From Candidatus Hydrothermus pacificus (GTDB lineage Bacteria; Hydrothermota; Hydrothermia; Hydrothermales; Hydrothermaceae): 64,000 nucleotides of DNA. Position 1 is the stretch's first letter; each line of letters begins with the position of its first letter. Below are positions 43,191 to 51,108 of this stretch, piece by piece. The notes below the pieces were generated by a model that was given only the letters and a program-made list of their open reading frames with translations, had not been told where the DNA came from and searched no databases. The translations under genes and the position numbers were made by a program. The stretch lies in assembly GCA_002011615.1 (NCBI GenBank), contig MTOH01000006.1, positions 1 to 64,000 on the forward strand. The letters run 5' to 3'.

Positions 43191-44306
43191 CTAATTCAAC
43201 CTTTTCATCAAGATAATTCCAGCAATTAAAGAAATTATATTTGGAAACCATATTGAAATCCATGCATTTACCTTACCCGCATCAGCAAGTTCTTCTCCTC
43301 CTACAAGGCATATATAATAAAAGGTGAATATAAAAAGGCTTATACCGAATGCTGTTCCATATCCTCCTTTACCAAATCTTTTTGCTATGGGAATACCTAT
43401 TAAAATGAATACTATGCTTGCAAAGGAGATTGCAAATTTTTTGTGAAACTCTACCTCAAGTCTTTGAATCTGCAGTTTTATGTATTTGTTGTACTTCTCA
43501 ACCTCTGCTTTTTTTCTAAATTTTTTTATATCTTTCAAAATCATATTGATGTTCATTTCTCTGTCGCTTCTTGATGTCCTTATTTTTCTGACATCCTCTT
43601 TTTCCAGCGGTATCTTCATGGTATATTTTCCGAAATCTATTTTTCTTAAAATTTCTTTGTCCTTTCCTGTTTCCTGAATAAAACCTTTTTCAAGTTTAAG
43701 AACAAGAAACCTGTCTTTTTCTGAATAAATTTCCCCTTTATCCGCAACTATTATTCTGTAACCTTCTTTTGTTTTCTCGTTTATCTTCACATCTTTTATC
43801 TCGGATGTTTTTTCATCTTTTCTTGATATATATATTTTATAGTTATCAATTTGATTGAATATGCCTTCTTTTAATTGAATTGTTGGTCGCGATTGATATA
43901 TATCAAAGAGCAAATTTTTCAGCTTGTGATTGCTCTCCGGAACTGTGTAGGCATCAAAAAAGAACATTCCTGCAAAAAGCAGAATTGAGAAAATAAAAGG
44001 TCCTCTTGAAAGCCTGAAAAGAGAAATACCACAGGAAGAATAACCTATAAGCTCAAAGTCCTGAGCAAGCCTTCCATAAAGAGAAATGGACGCAACCAGG
44101 ACAGCCATTGGAACTGTAAGGGCTATCATAAAGGGAAGTGAGAAACCTATAACCTTGAGAACCTCCATTCCTGGAACATTTTTTTTAATCAAAAGGTCTG
44201 CAATGTCAAATAATTTGTCAAGAAGTAAAATCATCAATAGAAAAAGATTTGCGCCGATAAAGCTGAGAAGAAAAGATTTTAGTATATGAAAATCTATTCT
44301 TTTAAT
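43191..44306 (-). CDS. lptG: LptF/LptG-family lipopolysaccharide-export permease, probable ATT start
   Basis: This protein of the YjgP/YjgQ family forms the LptB2FG transporter's membrane part. The first ATG is at 44237, but the frame continues upstream as IKRIDFHILKSFLLSFIGANLFLL, the usual first membrane segment of LptF/LptG. No ATG, GTG or TTG precedes 44240, so the start is probably ATT at 44306, overlapping the stop codon of the PASTA gene. That gives about 371 residues with six membrane segments and the periplasmic jelly-roll between segments 3 and 4. Whether it is LptF or LptG cannot be settled here; LptB and LptC genes are not nearby. Confidence 0.82.
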   Translation of the reverse strand: MKRIDFHILKSFLLSFIGANLFLLMILLLDKLFDIADLLIKKNVPGMEVLKVIGFSLPFMIALTVPMAVLVASISLYGRLAQDFELIGYSSCGISLFRLSRGPFIFSILLFAGMFFFDAYTVPESNHKLKNLLFDIYQSRPTIQLKEGIFNQIDNYKIYISRKDEKTSEIKDVKINEKTKEGYRIIVADKGEIYSEKDRFLVLKLEKGFIQETGKDKEILRKIDFGKYTMKIPLEKEDVRKIRTSRSDREMNINMILKDIKKFRKKAEVEKYNKYIKLQIQRLEVEFHKKFAISFASIVFILIGIPIAKRFGKGGYGTAFGISLFIFTFYYICLVGGEELADAGKVNAWISIWFPNIISLIAGIILMKRLN

Positions 44307-45099
44307 AATAAAGTTCTTCTTCCACTGTTGCTATAACAATATCAACCTTTGTGCCCTTTGGAACTTTTTTCCCTGCCCTCGGTGACTGGTCAATTATCAT
44401 GTTCTCAGGGTGTTCTGTTGATAGAACTCTTTTTACTTTACCTGCATCAAGCCCCCTTCTTTCCAGTAAACTCAGGGCTCCTGGAAAGTATTTCCCCACA
44501 AGATTGGGAACTATCACAAGGGAAGCACCTGAACTCACAAAAATTGTAATCGGTGTATTCTTTGCAACATTAGACCCCTCAGCAGGAAGGGTCTTGATCA
44601 CATATCCCTTTGGTATTGAATCACTGTTTACCTTTTTTATTTCACCTATTACAAGTCCGGTATTGATTATCTGGTTCTGAGCAGCTGAAAGTTGAAGTCC
44701 TTTAACAAAGGGGATCTTTACCATCTCTTCCATTTTTTTCTCGCCCTCGCCTGCAATATATACATGTATTATTCCACCTTCAGGTAAAACAGAACCAGGA
44801 AGTGGCGACTGTCTCACAATTACTCCCTTTGGATATTCACCTGACGGCTCTTCTCCATCCACAACAAGGAAAAGCCCCTTTTGTTCAACAGTCAATTTTG
44901 CCTGATTTGGATGAACACCCTTTAAATCAGGAACCTCTATTTTAGTCCTTGTCTCCTTCACCGCTTCCTTTGTTATACCCCAGCCCGCAGGAGGAGGTAG
45001 TTTTGGCATTATGAAAAAGTAAAACCCGAAACAGATTATAACCGCAGAAAGAATGGACATAAAAAGAGAAATCCATATAACTTTTACTGCATCAATCAT
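44302..45099 (-). CDS. Membrane-anchored triple-PASTA protein without kinase domain
   Basis: The protein has 265 residues. One membrane segment (about 10-32) is followed by three extracytoplasmic PASTA domains. Each has the V/IPxLxGxxxxxA pattern (VPDLKGVHPNQAKL, IPFVKGLQLSAAQN, VPNLVGKYFPGALSL) and a closing SPLPGS/LPAEGS/SPRAGK motif. PASTA domains bind peptidoglycan or lipid II. The Ser/Thr kinase usually fused in front is missing; instead there is a short cytoplasmic tail. A Shine-Dalgarno (GGAGGC) precedes the ATG. It lies in the long translation-factor operon, directly upstream of lptG. Confidence 0.88.
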   Translation of the reverse strand: MIDAVKVIWISLFMSILSAVIICFGFYFFIMPKLPPPAGWGITKEAVKETRTKIEVPDLKGVHPNQAKLTVEQKGLFLVVDGEEPSGEYPKGVIVRQSPLPGSVLPEGGIIHVYIAGEGEKKMEEMVKIPFVKGLQLSAAQNQIINTGLVIGEIKKVNSDSIPKGYVIKTLPAEGSNVAKNTPITIFVSSGASLVIVPNLVGKYFPGALSLLERRGLDAGKVKRVLSTEHPENMIIDQSPRAGKKVPKGTKVDIVIATVEEELYY

Positions 45100-45129
45100 T
45101 TTCCTGCCTCCTGTAAAATTAAGCTAATA

Positions 45130-46404
45130 TTATAAACTGATAACATCTTCAATTTCTATTTTTTCATCAGGAATACACATAGAAATACCCATTCTATCAT
45201 TATCCATTATTTCATTCAATGTATCATTAACCTCTTTAATACTCAAATCCTTAACCTTTTGCATAACAGTGTCAACATCAATGTAATTTGATAAATAAAT
45301 TTCAAGATTTGCAAGCCTTAAAAGCCTTGTTGATGTGTTTTCAAGGGAAATTGCAAGATTCCCCAGAGAAAAACTCTTTGCCCTTTCAAGTTCTTCTTCT
45401 TTAAGACCCTCCTCTTTAATTTTTCTTAATTCCTCCTGTATCACTTTAAATGTTTTTGAAAGATTTTTTAAGTCAACCGAAAAGGAAATTCCAAAAATAC
45501 CTGTATCCGAATGGAAGTCAACAAAAGAAGAAATTGTGTATACAAGACCGAGTTCTTCCCTCAGTTTCTGGAAAAGCTTTGAACTCATATTCCCACCTAT
45601 AACACTGTTTGAAATCATGAGGTGATATCTTCTCTCATCTGCAAAACCAAATGTTCTGAATGCAATCATACATTGAACCTGTCTTAAATGGGGGTAAATT
45701 TTCTTCCTCAGCAGGGGTTTTCTAAAGGGAAATGATGTCCTTTCTTTAAGTTCATTTGCTTTCTTTAATTTGAAGTGGTCCTGGATGTGTTCAACAAACT
45801 TCTCATGCTCCACATCACCTGCAGCAATTATAACAAGATTTTCAGGCAAAAAAATACCTGACCAGTAATCCAGAATATTTTCCCTTTTGAATTTCTTTAT
45901 ACTTTCTTCTGTTCCAAGTATTTCTTTTGATAGAGGATGTCCGAAAAAAAGGGATTCATAAACCATTGAATGGAGATTTTCATCGGGATCATCCAGGAAT
46001 TCCTTATATTCTTCTAAAACAACATTTCTTTCTTTTTCAATATCATCTTTTTTGAACAGGGGATGAGAAAATAAATCTCCTATCACATCAACTGCAATTT
46101 CAAGGTCTTCACCCGGTATTTTTGAGTAAACAGCCATCATCTCCTTGGCAGTAAACGCATCAAGCATCCCACCTCTATCCTCAACTTCTTTTGAAATCTC
46201 ATAAGGATTCCTGTTTTCTGTCCCTTTAAAAATCATATGTTCAATAAAATGTGTTATACCTCCAAGGTTTTAAGGCTCGTCTCTTGTGCCTCTTAAAAGA
46301 AAAGCTCCCAGCGAAACACTTTTAAATCCAGGAATTCTTTCAGAAACTATTTTTAAACCCGATGAAAGGATTGTTTTATTATAGAACCTGTTTTCTTTTC
46401 TCAA
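45130..46404 (-). pseudogene. M16 zinc peptidase gene with an internal in-frame TAA
   Basis: The frame opens at TTG 46404, inside the last codons of pnp, and reads RKENRFYNKTILSSGLKIVS, then GTRDEP, a TAA at 46270-46272, and NLGGITHFIEHMIFKGTENR. HFIEH is the inverted zinc motif HxxEH of M16 peptidases, and the distal Glu is in VVLEEYKEFLDD. Typical family members read GSRDEPENLAGISHFLEHM, so a Glu codon is expected at the stop. The largest intact ATG frame (46236) begins just after HFIEH and so lacks the catalytic residues. Without the stop it would be about 424 residues. It is either a recent pseudogene, an assembly error or a readthrough gene. Confidence 0.75.
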
Positions 46405-48487
46405 CTTCTATTGACCCTTTTTCAATTGCTGCTTTTCTTGAAAGTTTTAATCTTCCCTGTTCATCAATTCCAAGAACCTTAACCATTATCTCATCACCTA
46501 CTTTGACAATCTCGTCTGCTCTTTTAACTCTTTGTTTAGAGAGTTCTGAAACATGGACAAGTCCTGTTTTGCCGCGAGAAATTTCAACAAATGCACCATA
46601 GGGTGCAACCTTTACCACTTTACCCATGTAAACCTTACCTACTTCAATATCCTGAACTATCTCCTCAATTGTTTTTTTTGCCTCTTCAATATTCTCGTAT
46701 TCTGAACCATAAATAGTAACCTTACCGGTTTCATCATCAATATCTATTTTAACATCCGTTTTTTCAATAATCTTCCTGATAACTCTACCACCAGGACCTA
46801 TAACTTCACCTATTCTCTCTCTGGGTATAAAAAAAGCGGTTACCTTTGGGGCAAACCTGGAAAGCTTTTTTCTTGGCCTTTCTATTGTTTTGTCCATTAT
46901 GTCCAGTATAAAAAGCCTCGCATCCTTTGCTCTTTCAAGAGCCTCTTTGAATAAATTAAAGGGGAGCCCTTTTCTTTTTAAATCCAGTTGAATCGCGGTT
47001 ATTCCTCTTCTTGTTCCTGCGACTTTAAAATCCATATCTCCAAAATGGTCTTCAGCACCTATAATATCTGTCAGCAGAATGTAATCATCTTTTTCCTCCA
47101 TAAGCCCTATTGAAATTCCTGCAACCTGTGATTTAATAGGAACACCTGCATCCATAAGAGAAAGCGATGCACCACAAACCGTCGCCATCGAAGAAGAACC
47201 GTTTGATTCAAGGATATCTGAAACCACCCTTATAGTATAGGGGAAATTATTCTCCATGGGGATTAACGGTTCAACCGCTCTTTCTGCCAGATTTCCATGC
47301 CCTATTTCTCTTCTGGAAGGCCCCCTTAAGGGCTTTATTTCTCCTGTTGAGAAAGGTGGAAAATTATAATGAAGCATAAATCTTTTTGTTTCTTCTCCTT
47401 CAAGTTCAGAGAGTCTTTGTTCGTCTTCCTTTGTTCCGAGAGTGGTAACAACAAGTGCCTGGGTTTGACCTCTTGTAAACAGTGCGGAGCCATGGGTTCT
47501 CGGCAATATTCCCACCTCACAACTAACAGTCCTTATTTCTCTGTCTTTTCTTCCATCCATCCTGATTTTATCAGAGAGGGTTTTCTCTCTCACTATTTTT
47601 CTTTCTGTTTCATAAAGAACGTATAAAATCTGTTTTTCTTTTTCCGGAAAAATTTCTGAAAGGTTTTTGACAATCTTTTCTTCAGATTCTTTTAAAATCT
47701 TTTCCCTCATTGTTTTTTCGGGCATAAAAAGAGCATCTTCAAGTTCTTCTCTATATTTTTTTATTTCCTCATATATCTCTTTTTCAGGAATTATTCTCTG
47801 CCCTTCTTTTTTTTCTTTGCCTATCTTATCCCTAAGGGTATTCTGAATTTTTATGATATCGTTTATATAAGGCATTGCAAACTCTATTGCATTGCACAAG
47901 ATATCTTCTGTGACTTCCTTTCCCTGAAATTCAATCATCACTATTTCATCATTTTTACCGGCAAGCAAAAGATTAAAATCACTTTTTTCAATCTCTGACC
48001 TTGATGGATTTATTACAAATTTTCCATCAATAAACCCCACTCTTACAGCACCTATTGGACCTTCAAAAGGAATATCAGAAATTGTAAGGGCACAGGATGC
48101 GCCAAGGATGCCAAGCAAGTCTCCTTCCTGTTCCATATCATAGGACAAAAGATAAATGATGACCTCTATGTCTTCAACAAAATTTTTGGGGAAATGAGGC
48201 CTTAACACCCTATCAACAGCTCTTCCATATATTATCTCTCTATCTCTGGGCTTACCTTCTCTTTTGAAAAAACCGCCTGGAATTTTACCTGCAGCGTAGG
48301 TTTGCTCTCTATATTCCACAAGAAGTGGTAAAAAATCTCTTTCTTCTTCTGATTCCTTAGAAACAACTGTGACAAGTATTACACTGTCACCATATTTCAG
48401 GATAACGCTTGAATCAGTTTGCTTTGCTATTTTACCTGTTTCAAAAACAAGTTCTTTGTCATCTATTTTATACTTCGCAACTTCCAT
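46379..48487 (-). CDS. pnp: Polyribonucleotide nucleotidyltransferase
   Basis: A 702-residue PNPase, which degrades RNA from the 3' end using phosphate. Two RNase PH domains flank a helical linker; the second has FPPFSTGEIKPLRGPSRREIGHG and the active-site region GVPIKSQVAGISIGL with DHFGDMDFKVAGT. A KH domain (VIGPGGRVIRKI near residue 565) and an S1 domain (YGAFVEISRGKTGLVHVSEL) end it. The C-terminal tail is short. It follows rpsO by 6 bp, the widespread rpsO-pnp order. Confidence 0.97.
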   Translation of the reverse strand: MEVAKYKIDDKELVFETGKIAKQTDSSVILKYGDSVILVTVVSKESEEERDFLPLLVEYREQTYAAGKIPGGFFKREGKPRDREIIYGRAVDRVLRPHFPKNFVEDIEVIIYLLSYDMEQEGDLLGILGASCALTISDIPFEGPIGAVRVGFIDGKFVINPSRSEIEKSDFNLLLAGKNDEIVMIEFQGKEVTEDILCNAIEFAMPYINDIIKIQNTLRDKIGKEKKEGQRIIPEKEIYEEIKKYREELEDALFMPEKTMREKILKESEEKIVKNLSEIFPEKEKQILYVLYETERKIVREKTLSDKIRMDGRKDREIRTVSCEVGILPRTHGSALFTRGQTQALVVTTLGTKEDEQRLSELEGEETKRFMLHYNFPPFSTGEIKPLRGPSRREIGHGNLAERAVEPLIPMENNFPYTIRVVSDILESNGSSSMATVCGASLSLMDAGVPIKSQVAGISIGLMEEKDDYILLTDIIGAEDHFGDMDFKVAGTRRGITAIQLDLKRKGLPFNLFKEALERAKDARLFILDIMDKTIERPRKKLSRFAPKVTAFFIPRERIGEVIGPGGRVIRKIIEKTDVKIDIDDETGKVTIYGSEYENIEEAKKTIEEIVQDIEVGKVYMGKVVKVAPYGAFVEISRGKTGLVHVSELSKQRVKRADEIVKVGDEIMVKVLGIDEQGRLKLSRKAAIEKGSIEVEKRKQVL

Positions 48488-48493
48488 AATCTA

Positions 48494-48751
48494 TCATTTC
48501 CTCATCTTTTGCAAAACTTCTTTATATTTATCAAAATCTTTTCTTTTGAGATATCTCAGAAATCTTCTTCTTCTTCCAACAAGCTTTATAAGTCCATATC
48601 TTGAATGAATGTCTTTTTTGTGCTTTTTCAGATGCATTGTTATATCTTTTATCCTTTGTGTAAGGATAGCTATCTGAACCTCTACAGAGCCTGTATCCTT
48701 CTCATGTGCTCTGAATTTTTCAATTATATTTTGTTTAACTGTTTTTTCCAT
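48494..48751 (-). CDS. rpsO: 30S ribosomal protein S15
   Basis: An 85-residue S15 with the usual DTGSVEVQIAILTQRI, HLKKHKKDIHSRYGLIKLVGRRR-type core (positions 40-62) and LRYLKRKDFDKY. It overlaps ribF by 17 bp and precedes pnp. No separate S15-binding leader could be recognised. Confidence 0.97.
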   Translation of the reverse strand: MEKTVKQNIIEKFRAHEKDTGSVEVQIAILTQRIKDITMHLKKHKKDIHSRYGLIKLVGRRRRFLRYLKRKDFDKYKEVLQKMRK

Positions 48752-49649
48752 GAGTTACCTCCTTTATTTTCCTCACATCTTCTTCTATTTGCATCTTAAG
48801 GGATTGGATTTTCTTAAATCTTTTACTTTCCCTTAAAAATTTTTTGAATTTAATTTTTATTTCTTCACCGTACAGGTCTCCATCAAAATCCAGAATATAA
48901 GCCTCTATAATTCTCTCACTTCCACCCAGCGTAGGACTTTTGCCCACATTAATAGCAGATATATAAGTCTTATTCTCCAGATTAAGCTCACCCATATAAA
49001 CCCCCTTTCGAGGCAAAATTTTTACCTCTGGAACCTCAATATTCACTGTTGGAAACCCGATTTTTCTTCCTATTCTCTTACCACAGGCTACTTTGCCTTT
49101 TAACTCATAAAATCTTCCTGTAAATTTTTTAAACTCTTCCATTTTCCCTTTTTTCAAAGCCCTTCTTAAAGAGGAACTTGATATCTTCCTGTTACCCTCT
49201 TTTTCATAGGGAAGAAGAACTAATATTATATTGTTTTGAATGCAAAATTTCCATAAAGAGGGTGTATTACCCTGAGCCCTTTTTCCAAAAGTATGGTCAG
49301 GTCCTGCAACCCATACACAAGGTTTAAATTTATTATTAATTATTCTTAGGAACTTTCCATAAGGAAGATTCCTGAGATTTTCATCAAATTTTAAGAATAC
49401 AAGAAAATCAATATCAAACTCTTTTATTATACAAATCTTCTCATTCTCATCGGTCAGGACAAAATCCTTCTTTCCCTCGATAAAGACTCTGGGATGGGGA
49501 GAAAAGGTAATTAACATAGAGGGTTTTTCCCTTTCAAGTTCTTCAATTATTCTGATATGTCCCTTATGAAGCCCATCAAAACTGCCCACACTGATGGACC
49601 TGACCCTGCACTTTTCAATATCCTTTAAACTGGTGAAAATAACTTTCAT
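48735..49649 (-). CDS. ribF: Bifunctional riboflavin kinase/FAD synthetase
   Basis: A 304-residue enzyme that makes FMN and FAD. The N-terminal adenylyltransferase has SVGSFDGLHKGHIRII near residue 21 and VAGPDHTFGKRAQGN. The C-terminal flavokinase domain has GKVACGKRIGRKIGFPTVNI near 190 and GVYMGELNLENKTY. Start overlaps the truB stop by 4 bp. Confidence 0.95.
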   Translation of the reverse strand: MKVIFTSLKDIEKCRVRSISVGSFDGLHKGHIRIIEELEREKPSMLITFSPHPRVFIEGKKDFVLTDENEKICIIKEFDIDFLVFLKFDENLRNLPYGKFLRIINNKFKPCVWVAGPDHTFGKRAQGNTPSLWKFCIQNNIILVLLPYEKEGNRKISSSSLRRALKKGKMEEFKKFTGRFYELKGKVACGKRIGRKIGFPTVNIEVPEVKILPRKGVYMGELNLENKTYISAINVGKSPTLGGSERIIEAYILDFDGDLYGEEIKIKFKKFLRESKRFKKIQSLKMQIEEDVRKIKEVTHGKNS

Positions 49650-50524
49650 TCTTTGAAGATGATTTTCTTGGGTAAAAGTTTGTTACCGGAAATCTGACCC
49701 ACTCCTATAAAACTACCCCTGTTATCATAAACCCTTACAAAAGACAGCTGTCTTACCCCGTGGGAAAATTTCATAAAAGAACTTGTTCTCAATGTACTAC
49801 CTTTTTTAAAATTCTCGGTCCCTTTTTCTTTTAAATAAATTTCAGGAAAATGTAAAATACCATAATCAACAGGGAGAATTTCTTTTTCAATATTTTTTTC
49901 TTTTTCTGTCACAGCCTCTTTTATTGAAAAATGACCAACTCTTTCTCTTATAAGTTCTTCAACAATACCCACAGTCCCTATTTTTTCTCCTATATCCTTT
50001 GCCAGTGTCCTTATATAAGTTCCTTTTGAGCACTTTACTCTCACCTTACATTTAGGCATTGAAAACTCAAGAAGTTCTATCTCTCTTATAAAAACCTTTT
50101 TAGGTTTTGCCTGAAGTAAAATTCCCTCCTTTGCAAACTCATAAAGTCTTTTCCCTTTTCTTTTTACGGCTGAAAAAGGAGGAGGAATCTGTTCAATAAA
50201 TCCCTCAAATTCTTTTAAAATTTTCACAAAATATTCTCTTTTTATATCTGGAACCTCTTTTTTTAGAATCACCTCTCCTGTGATATCCCAGCTGTCAGTT
50301 AAAATCCCAAACATTATATCAGCAACGTAAACCTTTTCAAGTTCCATGACAAAAGACAGCAGTCTTGTTGCCCTGCCAAGTCCAACGACAACAACACCTG
50401 AAGCGTTGGGGTCAAGATTACCTGCATGACCCATCTTCTTTTCCTTTATCTTGTCCTTGAGAAATCTTATACAGTCATAAGTTGTCCATCCCTTAGGCTT
50501 GTTGAAATTAATGAAGCCATCCAT
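49646..50524 (-). CDS. truB: tRNA pseudouridine-55 synthase
   Basis: A 292-residue TruB. The catalytic Asp is in GHAGNLDPNASGVVVVGLG near residue 38. INFNKPKGWTTYDCIRFL at the start and KCSKGTYIRTLAKDIGEKIG are family blocks; a C-terminal PUA-like segment is present. It overlaps rbfA by 17 bp. Confidence 0.96.
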   Translation of the reverse strand: MDGFINFNKPKGWTTYDCIRFLKDKIKEKKMGHAGNLDPNASGVVVVGLGRATRLLSFVMELEKVYVADIMFGILTDSWDITGEVILKKEVPDIKREYFVKILKEFEGFIEQIPPPFSAVKRKGKRLYEFAKEGILLQAKPKKVFIREIELLEFSMPKCKVRVKCSKGTYIRTLAKDIGEKIGTVGIVEELIRERVGHFSIKEAVTEKEKNIEKEILPVDYGILHFPEIYLKEKGTENFKKGSTLRTSSFMKFSHGVRQLSFVRVYDNRGSFIGVGQISGNKLLPKKIIFKE

Positions 50525-50825
50525 CTTTCTCTTCTTCCTTGACTTTCCTGAATTTAATTTGCGGTATTTCCCTTATAAAGACCTTTTTTGATATTTTTCT
50601 TCTTATGTATCCCTTTGCTCTATCCAGGGCTTCTCTTATTTCTCTGTCTTCCTTATCTCTTAGAAAGGAATAATAAACTGTTGCCCATTTCAAATCATCT
50701 GAAACCTCTACCTTCAAAACCCATATATCTCTCAGCCTCGGGTCATTTATCTCCTCTCTGAAAATTTCTGATATTACCTCAAGCAAAAGAGGACCTATTC
50801 TCTGGCTTCTTTTATAAGGTTTCAT
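50508..50825 (-). CDS. rbfA: Ribosome-binding factor A
   Basis: The protein has 105 residues from the ATG at 50825, one base beyond the DUF503 stop and matching the usual RbfA start (KPYKRSQRIGPLLLEVISEI). This KH-like protein assists 30S maturation. Conserved EINDPRLRDIWVLKVEVSDDLKWATVYYS is quoted by position only (residues 27-55). The frame could be extended to 50861, but the extra residues are not family-like. Confidence 0.93.
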   Translation of the reverse strand: MKPYKRSQRIGPLLLEVISEIFREEINDPRLRDIWVLKVEVSDDLKWATVYYSFLRDKEDREIREALDRAKGYIRRKISKKVFIREIPQIKFRKVKEEEKDGWLH

Positions 50826-50826
50826 A

Positions 50827-51108
50827 TTAAAAATATTCCTTTTTAAAGTCGAGTATCTCAAAATCAGGGTTATCCTTTAAAAAATCAAATATTTTCTGGA
50901 CTCTGGAATTTAAGAAGTGTGTATCCTTACCTGCAAGTGCAATTATAAATTTACTCCTCTGCCACATGTTTTCATAATCAACTTCTGCAATTGATATTTT
51001 AAAATTATTCTGCAGACTATCTTTTATGCTCTTAACCACTTTTCTTTTATCTTTCAGACTTCTACAATAGGGAAGAAAAATTTCAAAGACGATTTTACCC
51101 GCTATCAT
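50827..51108 (-). CDS. DUF503-family protein (YlxP-like)
   Basis: A 93-residue protein of the DUF503 family, usually placed beside rbfA in the nusA-infB operon. It begins KIVFEIFLPYCRSLKDKRKV, typical of the family (LxxPxxxSLKxKRxVxxS). The biochemical role is not established; the location suggests ribosome or translation work. It overlaps infB by 4 bp. Confidence 0.88.
   Translation of the reverse strand: MIAGKIVFEIFLPYCRSLKDKRKVVKSIKDSLQNNFKISIAEVDYENMWQRSKFIIALAGKDTHFLNSRVQKIFDFLKDNPDFEILDFKKEYF

Noticed and set aside
22326-46272. Genome-wide reassignment of TAG or TAA
   Set aside because: Several intact genes here stop normally with TAG (chemoreceptor, the 42332 gene) or TAA (atpA, leuS, pnp), so a changed code does not explain the two internal stops.
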